Translations under genes and position numbers: made by a program
Assembly (NCBI GenBank): GCA_008933995.1
Contig: WARS01000026.1
Location: 8,260,501-8,324,500, forward strand
Reading direction: 5' to 3'
From: Datnioides undecimradiatus
Taxonomy: Eukaryota; Chordata; Actinopteri; Lobotiformes; Datnioididae
DNA: 64,000 bases
Part shown: in pieces, positions 48,521-60,400 of the stretch
How the letters are laid out: each line of letters begins with the position of its first letter
How positions within the stretch are numbered: the first letter of the stretch is position 1
The notes under the pieces: model-generated
What the model was told of the DNA's origin: nothing
Seen by the model: the letters and a program-made list of their open reading frames with translations, nothing else
Database searches by the model: none

Positions 48521-49277
48521 CGTGGGCCTAAATAAAGAAAGCATTCATATGCTTGTCAGACAGCCAGTGGTGGCTGTAATTTGCAGCAGTGTATGTAGTT
48601 TGTGTTGATAAATGTCCTGCAGAGCTGAGGGGAGCTGCTCATTTTGCTGATTTAAGGATAGGTTAAGATTTATTGTTTGCCACAGTGGGTGATGGTTGTA
48701 CCTATGAAAAATATTCTGTCTTATATCTGTTACCCATTTGAGCTCCCCAGGTAACATACAGTATTTCAGCGTTAATCATGGAATCTTTTGTAATCCTGTA
48801 GTATAAGCAAACTACTGTTTCACCACAGTAATATGGAGGATAGCTAGACGTTCGGGCTGTTTTAAGTATAAGAAAGGATACAATCTAGTTTGCTGTCATG
48901 TCTCCCCTTGGCCAAACAAATGAGAAATTTGTTGTTAAATAATAGTGAAACACACTTGTCTTGAGTGTGTGTCTGCTAACTCACCAACTCCCAAGACAAG
49001 TGACATGAGAAACAGGAGGAAAAAGAAAGCAGAAAGAAAGAGGGAGTGGGAACTAGAAGCGACAGTCTGAGGCGCACTCAAAGAGAGAAAAGCCTTGTCC
49101 TTTTGAGGTCCTTTTTCTATTGTTGTCCACTGTGAGCCAGACTCTTGGGTCTCCTCTACAATGCAGGTCCCCTTAGAGCAGCGCACCACTGGCTGTCCTG
49201 TCACTTCACATTAGTGTCTTTGTGGAGAACAGCGGCCCCTGAGGGCTTGGGCACACTTGTCATGAAAGAAGAGTTCT

Positions 49278-49280
<3 letters not shown>

Positions 49281-49313
<33 letters not shown>
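49281..49313 (+). repeat. (CA)n microsatellite
   Basis: About 16 CA units, followed by ATATGCAC. Confidence 0.95.
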
Positions 49314-49317
<4 letters not shown>

Positions 49318-50569
49318 GCACAGAGGGAGTCGATGAGGAGGTGTTGGGCAAAATGGGCAAAATGGGAACACAGGGAAAACCTCCATCAAAGCTTCTAATA
49401 GAACTATAACAGTGACCTTATTTCAGCCTTGTCTCCCTTCTCTCAGTCTCACCCCCCCCACCCACCAACCCACATGCACACGCAGACATTTTTATGGCAC
49501 ACGTTCAGAAAACATGTTCTCATAAGAAATGCAGTTGTGAATGAGTGAGCTTCATGCATGCAAAAAGTGCAGGACAGCAGCTAAATGTATTCTACTAGCA
49601 GCTCTTGCACTTACCGGCTGGGTGTGTAGCAGTAAAACGTCATCTGTTACAAACAAATTGGTTAATGCCACTTGACCACACACAAAAAACAGTTCCTACG
49701 TTTAACATCGTGTTGGATCAACTGATGTGTCTGTCTTGACTAACTCACTTTGTGTAGCCAGGCTTCATTTAAACCCACATAACTTCATTTTTATGAATTG
49801 TAGCTAAGACTTTTCCAAAGATTACAATTTTTTCCAGCTGAATATGACATAAAACATGTATAAAATGAGAAAAGGACATCTCAAGTACTATGGCCATACA
49901 ATCACAACATTCTTTTTACACAGTTTAAACACTGTTGAGAAGAATGAATGAAAGGTTTCACATAAAAGTTATTTTTTGACTTTAAAAACAAATTGACACA
50001 ACTGTTACAACTCAAGGCCCACTGACTAGCTTTTTCCTGAGCTCTCATCATTGTCATGATTTGAGCAGACAACTGAGCACACTTCCAGCTGCTGATTAAA
50101 ACCGCATGATATAGTAAAAAAGCTACAAAGTGGATCTTGAGTTGGGATTGTTTTGTCAAAAGAAGACACGGCCCATATGTGGAAGTGTCCTAAAACAGGG
50201 CTGAACTATATTCTGCACAGTCATAGACCCACAAATGGACAACACTATACTCAGCAGTATGCAACACCTAACTGTGCACAGACTGCATAACCCATTGAGA
50301 AATTATCCTAATAAGTCTTATCTAGGACGAGAAAATATGACTAGAATAAATGAACTGTAGCACAAAACTATCAATCATGAGTTGACTTGGACCGAAGAGA
50401 CCGAGAGAACAGCTGCAGGTGGTGGATATTTGTAAGAGCTACTGATACTCAAGCTGCTTCAAACTGATCACGATGCTTATTTTTTCATGATGAAAGAAAG
50501 AAAAGCCCCCCCTTAAAAAATTCCCACTTCGTGCCTGTTCGCAAGCTTCCATAAATACCCCGAGGTTAT

Positions 50570-51897
50570 TTTTGGCGATGGGGGGAGGAGCTCCTCCTGG
50601 GCCCGGCTGGACGCAGGTGGGCAGGACGGCGTGGGACGGCGGAGAAGAGAGGGAGAGGAGCGGCACTTTAAAGGAGCAGAGCGGAGGAGTGTGTGATGAA
50701 ATGAGATGTGAAGTGTTCCCTCACTCAGCCCGCAGACGCGTAAAAGATTCATCAAGCTGGTGAGGAGAGAGAGGTGGGACCTGCCTCCGTGCACTCCGAG
50801 AGAGAAGGAGGAGGAGGAAGGAGGAGGTGGAGGGTGACTGATAGAGTTGCTTTTAAGATCTTTTCTATTATAAATCATACCGCACCGTGGCTACCCAGAA
50901 AGCAAGAGGAGATCCCAACAAAAGGTCTGCGTGGAGAAAGGGACGGCACGGCAAGGAGGACTTGGAGAGAAGGGGGTGCGGGGAAGGCAGAAGGAGTATT
51001 GAAAGTGGATGAAAGGAGTGTATTAAAACTTAACACACTAATAAAAAATAATTTTAATACTAAAATCCGTGCCCAGGATAATTGATACATGACCAAATCT
51101 TAATTACTTTAATTGTTCTTTATGGAAACTGTAAAACCCATCAAACCTAGCCATGTTACATATGGGATGAGACGTCTGTCTTGAAAAAATGTGGAAAAGA
51201 AAAAAAAAAATCTGGCTTCCATTTTGAAAAATGACCCTGTGCTATAATAATTACCAAGGCTTAAAAATAACACTGCTACCAGACTGTGTTTAATCATATA
51301 GACGCAAGGTGGCGCCTGTTCTCCATCAACAGCTGCACCATCAACAGCGGTTCATTTGACCCGCTGCACCTTCTCAACACACGCTCACAGATGTCAGTAT
51401 AAAACGCTAACATTAGTTAACAAACACCAGATCGACTCCCCAACGCTTCCCTACAAATAAATGCCCGAAAATGCCTTTTAGACTTTATCTGTAATTCTGA
51501 TTGCTATTCCAAATTTTAATTGGCTTAATAGAGATATACTCGGTCACCATGACGATTAATTGATTAGCTCCGTTTAAACATTTGGAAATTAGCAACCGCG
51601 CACTTTCTCGACTGCCACACCACAGACAGCCTCCACCAGCCAGTTTACGCCCTCACTCAGCCACATCCCAGCCCCCCGCCAACCCCACCCCCGCTTGGCT
51701 ACCCCACCACTACCGACACCACCACCTCCCAGCCCTCCTCCTCCTTTTACACACCGGCTCGCAACCACCCACCCAGTCAGTCACCTCAAGTGCGACCGGC
51801 CGGCAGAGAGCGGAGGCAAACAAACAGAGGCAGACCAGCCAGGGCGATCCAGCCGCGTGTTTGGCTCATCAGAGAGACACCGGAGCACAAGAGGAGA
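50570..51897 (+). promoter_or_regulatory. GC-rich promoter and leader region of the NKAIN gene
   Basis: Two GC-rich blocks, 50570-50830 and about 51590-52030, flank an AT-rich middle. The first is G-rich on the plus strand with CCATAAATACC just upstream (50549-50559); the second is C-rich with increasing CpG toward the start codon. One or both may hold start sites; a separate first exon in the upstream block is possible. Confidence 0.45.
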
Positions 51898-51927
51898 ATG
51901 GGACGCCGGTGCTTGCATCAGGTCTGA
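51898..51927 (+). other. Short upstream reading frame in the NKAIN leader
   Basis: ATG at 51898, nine codons, TGA at 51925-51927, ending 87 bases before the main start. It would lie in the mRNA if transcription starts upstream of it. Its context (GAGAATGG) has G at -3 and +4, so it could be translated. Confidence 0.4.
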
Positions 51928-52014
51928 GTCTGGTCGGCACGTTGTGAGCTCCTCCGACCTGTTTCCAAGTCCCTTTTTCGACCGGCTCCGAGTCACGTTT
52001 TCACCGCTGACACA

Positions 52015-52068
52015 ATGGGCTGCTGCAGCGGACGATGCACTCTCATCTTTATTTGCACTTTGCAGTTG
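52015..52068 (+). CDS. nkain3: First coding exon of an NKAIN-family gene
   Basis: NKAIN proteins are small four-helix membrane proteins that associate with the beta subunit of Na+/K+-ATPase, mainly in neurons. The 18 codons read MGCCSGRCTLIFICTLQL, the diagnostic family start, followed by donor GTGAGT exactly where the family has its first coding junction (phase 0). The ATG has A at -3 and G at +4. The opening MGCC is that of NKAIN3 as I recall it, while TLIFIC is like NKAIN2. Nearby pag1 (human PAG1 and NKAIN3 are both on 8q) favours nkain3. Only the first exon is here, so the gene is partial. Later exons (starting near ALERQIFDFLG) are not found by 64000, in line with the very long first intron of this family. 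Confidence 0.85.
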
Positions 52069-54043
52069 GTGAGTTGAACCACACTTGTTCCCCTCTACTT
52101 GTTGTTTTACAAGTTTTTACTCTGCGAGGAAATGATTTCATTATTAGAATGATACGCTCCATATAAATGTCTGTTTTGACTCGGCAACAACCCCGGTTCT
52201 GTTGCATTCAGAGTATCACATATTAATTAAACATTGTTTATAATATCTATCATAGAAACATTAGTAAATCCTAAAAGTTCTGTAACTCGCTACAATTACC
52301 AGACACACAACAAATAACTTTCCATGTTTTCATTTTCTCTCTTGCTCTCCCTTCACTTGTGTTAAAACTTGTTAAAATCATGTTTGAGTAATCATCCTGA
52401 ATTGTTGGAATTGGCGCTTTGCAGACATTCTCAGTCAAGTAGTAAGGAGTGCTGTTTATTTCCTTACTGATCCCTGTGGAAATGCACTGTTGTGACAGAG
52501 AACATATGGTGCAGTTGGTGTTAGGAAGTCAGTTCCTCTCAGTACTAATAGCCTCAAGTGAGGGGGGAGGGAGTGATGGACAGTACTGGGGTAACTAAAT
52601 GCCGTGTGATACATGATGAAAGTTCATCACTAAATGTATAGATTTGCTCTTTTGAATATTGTCATGGTGACCTAATATATATATATAACAAATAAAAACA
52701 GAGTATCATGTAGTCCTGTGTTAGGCGTCAGTGATTTGTTCAAAGCCCGTTTCTGTATTTCAGATTAATGTCCATAGTCGATGTTTGTAGTGTAAAACAT
52801 CTAAGGCGTCTGCTAATGCACACATTTCTTCTTTGATCTTAAGATTTGAGGAATTTGTTCATTGCCAGATCTCAAACCATCTTGGGAAGTGTTGATCCAC
52901 AAAACACAGCGGATGCAGAGACTCGTAGCTCATTGGAGCATTTCAGTTCTGATCAGTGATCTTGACATTTTACTGATGGTATCCGTGCGGTCTCAGACGA
53001 TGCTTCCCATTGACTCACAGGCCAGCTTGCCTTTGCCACTATCCATGAGTGGAGTTTACTTGACAGGGTGTGACAAGGTTATTTATGGTGGTATTAAAAA
53101 CCCGTGCTTGCTCACACCGTTAGCCCCCTCTGAGTAAATGTCACTTTTAACAGCTAAGGGAGCAATAAAATCTTCTCCAGACAACGAGTCAAATGAGAAG
53201 GTTCTGATGTATTGTGTCATGCGTGAGGGAGTCCAGAAACAAAGAAAAATGGCACGCAGAACAAAAGAAAAGCAAATGATGGGTAGTCACAGGTTGGTTT
53301 CATCCATAACAGTGATAAAAAGAAACCTCAGTTTCATATGACTAACGCAATAAATAATTCTCGCCCCTGCCATAATACAGTAATGCTGTGTTCTCCCGAT
53401 CCAACACCTTATGACCCCCTCAAAGTTCTCCCTCAACGTGACAGGTTTCTTGGTGTTGCCCAGACAGGTACACATTGTCTGTGTTTACACTCTTACAAAT
53501 ATGAGGGGTTTTAATCTGTAACTGACTTTACATGCTTTTTCAGAGCAAAGAGTTTAAGACAAGCTGTCATTCTGCCTTTTGGCCTTAGTATCCTGCTGCC
53601 CTTTTCACACTTCATTCTCAAAATTAATAGAGTGTTGGTGTGTGTTTGTTGGTGACACTTGTATATACGTCAGGTTTCAGCTCTGGAAATTCATTAGATA
53701 ATGGAGGAATAGGGAACTTGGGACTTGCTTGCATGTGTCTACGTGGTTTAGGTTACAGCGGCCTCAGTATTTGCTCCCTTAGTGAAATCGGGTCTCGCTC
53801 TCTAACGACACCTACACTCACACACAAATGCACTGAGCTATGAACCCACCTTGAGGGACACACCTGTTTTCCCTTCTCAGACTTCGGACCTCTTTGCCTC
53901 ATTAGAGAGAAGGAGGTCGACCATTTGTTAAGGGGTTTATAAAGCTGTCAGCGGGCTGCCTAAAAAGTCCCTGAAGACTCCTGGAAACAGCTTTATTTTC
54001 CCCTGGCACTATTTCTGGATGACCTGACACTTCCTGTGTGCAG

Positions 54044-54044
<1 letters not shown>

Positions 54045-54080
<36 letters not shown>
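54045..54080 (+). repeat. (CA)n microsatellite
   Basis: About 17 CA units. Confidence 0.95.
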
Positions 54081-54081
<1 letters not shown>

Positions 54082-55423
54082 GCAACTTCTGATGAGTTTA
54101 ACCTGCAAAGAGGGGTTACATTAAACCCTGCATGACCTTTCGAAAAGGTCATCAGGTTGTGGGCGTGCGTGTTTGTGTGTGTTGTATGTGCTCACATGAA
54201 TATACATGTGCGCATGTGTGTGCAGCAGCACAAGCCCCCGTCTACAATCTCCCCTGGCTGAAACCTATGCATTGACAATGAGCCAGGTTATTCCCAGTCC
54301 ATTACAGGGTAAAACTACCATTAACAAAACAACATACTCTGCTCCTCAGATGTAAAAATAGCCCTTGTGAACCGCTGTGTGTGCTAATTAGCCAAGCAGA
54401 GTGCTTTGATCAAACCTCTTTTGGCATCTCGGCCATCCCCTAATTGAATTGTGGTACGCTTTCCTCATCAACAGGCCGAGCGGTGGGACTCATCTCTCTG
54501 GGACAGAAGGCAACAGATAATGAGCCTGTATTGATCGAAACGCCTCTGTTCCCTCTTCCCTCTGCAGCCTAACTATTCCAGACAGTAGGCCTGGATCGTT
54601 GTCAGAACCCCGATCAGCCCCAGAGAATGGCAAGCACTGGCAGGAAGCCCCGTCTGTCTAATGATTTGTTTGTACTCTGAGACACAGGCAAGCTCGTTTT
54701 TGTCTCAACGGGTTGGTTGTTTGAGGTGTTGACCTAAAGCTGACCTGCTGTGGAAGCGTTTTGATTGGTCAGATATGGGACCTGGTCCAGACATATTGTG
54801 AATGTCAGTGACTGGCCATGAGGAGGGACGTTGGTCTGAATGGAGTTGATGGTTTATGCTGCACCTCGCGGGTGATTGATGAAGGAGGCCTCTACATTGG
54901 TCACGGTGGTTTTTCAGGAAAGGGCAGACGGGTAGACACGCACACATAATCACACTGAACAAGGGTAATGAGTTCGGATTTGAACGTTGACCCTGACAGA
55001 GCCTGGCCATAACTGCGCTGGCAGCACTGACGGATGCAACCTGACCGAGACACAGACACTATTTCATGCACCCCTCTTCACACTCAGACACACCCACAGA
55101 CACAGCTGTGCATTTTGAACTGTGAGTTATAGGTTAGTAGGTCTAGTGTTGGGTAAAAATTACAGCCTTTGTGTGAGGGAAGGAAGTGCAGCTCGGTGGG
55201 CCTCTGACAAGATGAAAGAAATGAAAGAAAAGGCTGGAAGGGGTTTTATTTGATCACAAGAAGGAAAAGGTGTCCATGTTGTCACCGTGAATGGATTTAA
55301 TTGTGTCTATATAGGAAAAAGGCTTTCAGTGAAGTGATCCACAGAGCATCATTCAGTACCACGCAGACGTTCTACCTCATCTACACCCTTGAAAACTACA
55401 GTCTACAGAATACACACAAGAAC

Positions 55424-55451
55424 TTTATATATATATGTGTGTGTGTGTGTG
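55424..55451 (+). repeat. (TA)n-(TG)n microsatellite
   Basis: Short TA block running into about eight TG units. Confidence 0.85.
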
Positions 55452-57269
55452 TAATATCTTGCATCACACTGCCCACTTTTCCTCTGCTCTTTTGATGACA
55501 TAGCTAGAGACTATACTAACTTTGTAGTGAAGGCTTCAGAGAAGAAGAACTGGGTTCAACCAAAGTGCTTCCAAGAAAGTTTTAGCAGAGAAGCAGAGCG
55601 CCTCCTCCTGAAGAGTGTTATCTCTAAAGGCATGACATTATCCCTTGGCAGGCATCACGTCATCTCCCACACATTACAAAGGATTTAGGCTGTTTTTTCC
55701 TCTTTCCACTGCTAACTTATTTGCTTTATGAAAGCAGTAACATTCAAATTTTCCGATTGAATATTCATGAGCTAGGAGATGCTGGCTGTGCCTCTCCTAC
55801 CTCACTGATCTTCATGGGCATGTGTGCTGACAGCCACGCACATACGCAAGGTCTCTGTCCATAGTTTTGATATTAATGCATCAAGCAGGTGTAATTTAGG
55901 ATAATCACAGTTGTGAGGGGAAATTGCATGTAAATAAAACATTGAAACATTGAAAGCCAAGAGATATAATCCTGGTCTGTCTTGCCAGAGTCCCAGAAGA
56001 GGTGATATATCAAAACCTGGTAACTAATGAAATATGAAAGCAGTTCTTGGCAAGAGCAGGAAGATTTCAATTTCATCAGTTACAGATGCTGCGAACATCT
56101 GTTTAGGGTATCTCTTTTGGTAGGTGTTTTGTTGAGCGTATGTGTGTAACTTCTTTAGTGTCTGTGTGAGCGTGGAGTCTGGTGTGATCAATGATAATGA
56201 ACTGTATTTCCTTGGCACTGCCAGGTTGATGGAGGAGATAGGCCAGCGGGAATAGAGTGTACGGTCACAGCTCTTTTATCTCTCTGTTTCTTTCCCCTCG
56301 TCTTCTCCTCTCTGGGCCTGCTATTAAGTTCTCATGAAACCTCTCTGGACTCTGATTCATATCATCGTGAGCAGAAACACATTTTTTTTTTTACAATTTG
56401 CTTTGATTGCAGAGATGGCGTAAAGCAAGATAATATCCCTATCTGATATCCCATGCAGATACAAAAGTTGGTGTCACAGAGTGCTTTACAAAGATGGGCT
56501 CCCAGTAAACTAGGTGTACTCACTCAAATGCCAAAAGCAACATATATTTGTTGGCTTACTACCTAATTGATTATTTTGTAAAGTATTTTTAAATGGAGCT
56601 TTACCAGTATTTACCCAGGGTTATCACTATAAATGTACACAATGATGACGGTATTCATCAGATGTAGACTGGAGGTGAGGTTGCAATCCCCTCTGCAGAA
56701 CCACTGATCGACACTATGAAGCCAAATTATAGCTTAAAATTGCATCACAAATACAGAAATAATCACTCAAAGCAGCAATGGTTGCTAATGTTTAATGGGA
56801 TGTTCTATTCAAAGGATGTTCTTGTTTGGGCTGTACTCAAACGTTCAGTTCATGTATTTAATTTCCTGCAATTGAACAAAAAGTGACATCCCAAGTTCTT
56901 ATTTTATATATCTATAATATATAAAGGGTCCAACACTGTCCATCATCACTAACATTACTAAGAGTAACTAGGCTAGCAGCTCCAAACATTTATTTATGTA
57001 TTTAACAATAATCTAGATATTGAGAAACACAAAGCAATGAAAGCTATGTTGAATCGATATACTGAATCAATATGATGTAAGTTGTGGGGTGGTCTACTGG
57101 TTTTCTTTTCAGTGACATGGTGAAAGAGGGCAGGAGACTCTAACAGTATGTGATTGTGGGTCACTGAAGATCCAGCAGTTCACGTGAAAGTCTTGATCCT
57201 GTCTTACACTGCGTCTGTGCCCTTATCATTTTATTTTTGAAGGCCATGCAGGTCGCCATAATTAGGTAC

Positions 57270-57271
<2 letters not shown>

Positions 57272-57300
<29 letters not shown>
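57272..57300 (+). repeat. (GT)n microsatellite
   Basis: About 14 GT units. Confidence 0.95.
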
Positions 57301-57469
57301 TCGTGTTCAAGAGGGTTGTGCTTGTGCTGTCAAACGAACCCCTGGTGTTCAGTGCTGATTGTGGTCTTGACCCAGACTGTGTTGATTGCTCTGCCTGAGC
57401 AGCCCTCGTCCACAGAAGAGCCGACCCTGACAGGCCCTGCCATCCTTGGCTGCAATGACCAACCCTATC

Positions 57470-57485
57470 AAAAAAAAAAAAAAAA
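57470..57485 (+). repeat. A homopolymer
   Basis: About 16 A in a row, followed by GATG. No SINE-like sequence was recognised upstream of it. Confidence 0.85.
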
Positions 57486-60400
57486 GATGATTAAACAAGA
57501 ACCTACAGTGTTTGAGAAAATGTGTGTGTTTGTGCGTGTTGTAGGTCACAAGGCAAGGTGACTGCTTAATAAATTCACACTCACACCTCAGACTTTTTGG
57601 AGCTCCCTCCAGTGTGTCATCATCTCACCTGAGAGCCCAGTGCAATGTGGGTACTCAGGAATGAGAAGCAGTGCTTGAATGTGTAATGAATGCTCAGGCT
57701 CCACCCCTAACATGTTTCTTGTGGTGTAACACAACAAGGCTTTGTCTTTTCTACCTCTCCCATCCCACCCGCTTCCCCATTTTCTCCCCTTGCTGTGAAT
57801 ATGCTTGAATTATTGATTACCATCTGATTTATCAGCAGGGCCAGAGCCACCGGAGATTTGGGAAGGATACAGATGGAGAGGTGAAGGGATGTAGATGTAG
57901 CTGGTGGGGAGTGGGGGGTGGGGATGGGCGGTGGTTCGACCTCTCACACTGGGCCAATTATGAGCATGACCCTAGAGACCTGAGATCTCTATGTTTAGCT
58001 TTTCCTTTTCCCTCTCTTTCCTTTTCCTACTATCTCCATCCCTCATTCAGGTGCACTGTTACCACGGAGACCATTATGTATAAAACAAGATGCTTAAGAG
58101 CCTGCAGGAAATAAAAACCAACCTGTCAAAAGGAGACTTGGGAATTTATGATGCAAATGTGAGTTAGCGTGCTGAGGAGAGAGACGGGTGCTGGTAGAAG
58201 ACCTCGGGGGGGTTGGGCTGCATGGAAGACGGGGCTCAGAACACATCCTGCTCTCGGGACAACTGTCACTCTAAAGATAGGTCTACTTACATATATAGCC
58301 TTTAACCTCACCACAAAAACGACCCGCCCAAAATGCATCATTTGAACGATTCAGATACTGCTGAGTGGTCTGCTTGGAACCAACTTCAAATGAAATGTGC
58401 TTGTTTTATATATTTGTCTAAGGCCGCTTGTTAAACAGAGATTAAACCAGCTACATTTTATGTTAATTGAGAAGAGGTGCTGACCTTTCTCTTGTTTCTC
58501 GACCTTCCCCAGAGTTTGGAGTCACTGCCCTTGCTGTGTGCATGTTGGTTTATAATAATATGTGTGTTCTTGGGGGAAAAAAACCCATCTCCTCTTTGTC
58601 CCTGGTGGCCCTTTTTACAACTGTTCGCCATTTTAATGTCTTCAATTTAACAGACCATTAATTATGTGGTCATAGCGAAAACCTTGGGCTGGCAAACGTG
58701 AGCGTGTGGATGTGCCCATCCATGCAGGGGCATGTGTGAGTGCATCTGTGTGTGTGTGTTCCACATCAGTGACACTGCAATATTAAGCTATAATGGAGAT
58801 AAAAGTAGAACTATTTGCAAGCCCATTTCTCTCTTTCCATTCCAACGATTCCAGTGGTGTCATTTGTTATAGTGTGGCATCGAATAAATTGCTTTGGGAG
58901 CACCACAGCTGGGATGACTATCTTGACAGATCACATTCAGTTGAATGGCTGCAAAGCATATTCGTCTCACTCAAATCTCCCTACTGTTTTGGGCATTCTG
59001 TTCTTGTTTTACAAGCGGCTGATGACTTCACGGATGTTTTTGCTCTAATTGTGTTTGTGATCAAACGGTCGGACAGCAGGGATGCACACAGCATAACTTC
59101 CTCTACTGGTGGATGAAAGATTAAGAGTGATGGTATTATGATGAAAAGAGCAACATTACTGACTCAATTATGGAAAGTAGAGCTGGAGGGTACAAACTGC
59201 TGACAGCTGTTTGCTGTTCTTGACTGCGTATACTTGATGAGAATTTCCTCTGTCGCAGCTAAATTGCCTACTTGTTAATTGGGGCGAAACCTAAACAGTT
59301 TTTTGTTAGATCTGGGACATTGGGTTGCAGAAAGGGAGACGGGATTGGCTGGTTTAAGCTGCTCTCATTTCGTCACTTTCCCTTCCATCCTATCCATTGT
59401 TAGTGCGTTTGGGTTTTATCCAGCGCTGTTTTCTTGTCCTGCTTTTCTTCTGTCGGCTCCTCTGCGGAATCAAAGTATCTGTGTGCGTGTGGTGCAGTCT
59501 GCTGTCTCATCTCTCATTTTCCATATGACACCCACACAATAAACAACAAATTTGGAGCCACAAGAAAAGGAGACAAAACCTTGCAAGTGACATTAATCCC
59601 TTGGGTTGAGGCTGAAATCACAACAACCGGTGCTGCTGCATTCCTCTTCAAGTCGCTGCAGCAAAGTCTAAATTAGCCTCTAATAATCCAAACATTGCTG
59701 CCACCTTTGCAGATAAACTTAAAAGAAATCTTGGCTGACGGCAAAGTGGAGGAAGAGAGATAAAGGGAGGAAGGGAAACTGAGCGAGATAAGCGTTTTAC
59801 AAGCGATACCAGCCATGTGAGGAAGGATGTTTGCTGTCAGTGTATGAATTTGGGTCATATCTCAGTGAACCTGGCTTCATCGTCAAGTCAGCGTGTTGAT
59901 TTTTGTGCTAAAATCCTTTAAAATGCTGTCTAGTCACTTCTGTACAGGCTGCCGTTATTGAGAAAGTGAGAATTGTAGCAGAGTAGACACTGACAGACGT
60001 GAGAGAGGTGAACTGAATCCCGGCTTAAATTACTGATCTGGAAGTGGCTGTCATATTTACGTTATATACAAACACATTCAAGTACGTGACTGAATACAGG
60101 ATAATTTAAATGTAAATAAATGTAATATATGGTGTTATTTTTGAATACAGTGTGGCTCAGTGCTGTAATGTACCAACAAAAAAATAAATAAACAGTGTAA
60201 GACTTAAATAAAAAAACTGTTGTTTGTCTATCAGCAAATATTCTGCTACTCATTCAGTCTATTTTAGACACTTTCCCTCGACACAGTGGGTAAAAAAAAC
60301 AGCTGTTACTAATAACATTAACAATGACTCTGTCCCAGAAACTATCCTGTAAAAAATCCTGTAACCGGAGTAGCTGAATGGGTTTTAGCCATTGTTTGAT

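Larger units (their letters stand above)
46801..50569. other. Intergenic region between pag1 and the NKAIN gene
   Basis: No exon seen. Contains a LINE-tail-like segment at 47400-47585, a possible conserved block at 48175-48520 and a CA microsatellite at 49281-49313. Confidence 0.55.

Noticed and set aside
50513..51096. Overlapping frames on both strands in the GC-rich block
   Set aside because: Low-complexity Arg/Glu/Gly and Pro/Ser translations typical of a GC- and purine-rich promoter.
51582..52072. Two long frames over the NKAIN leader
   Set aside because: They begin at TTG, not ATG, are Pro/His/Ser-rich because of the C-rich leader, and are out of frame with the NKAIN start.
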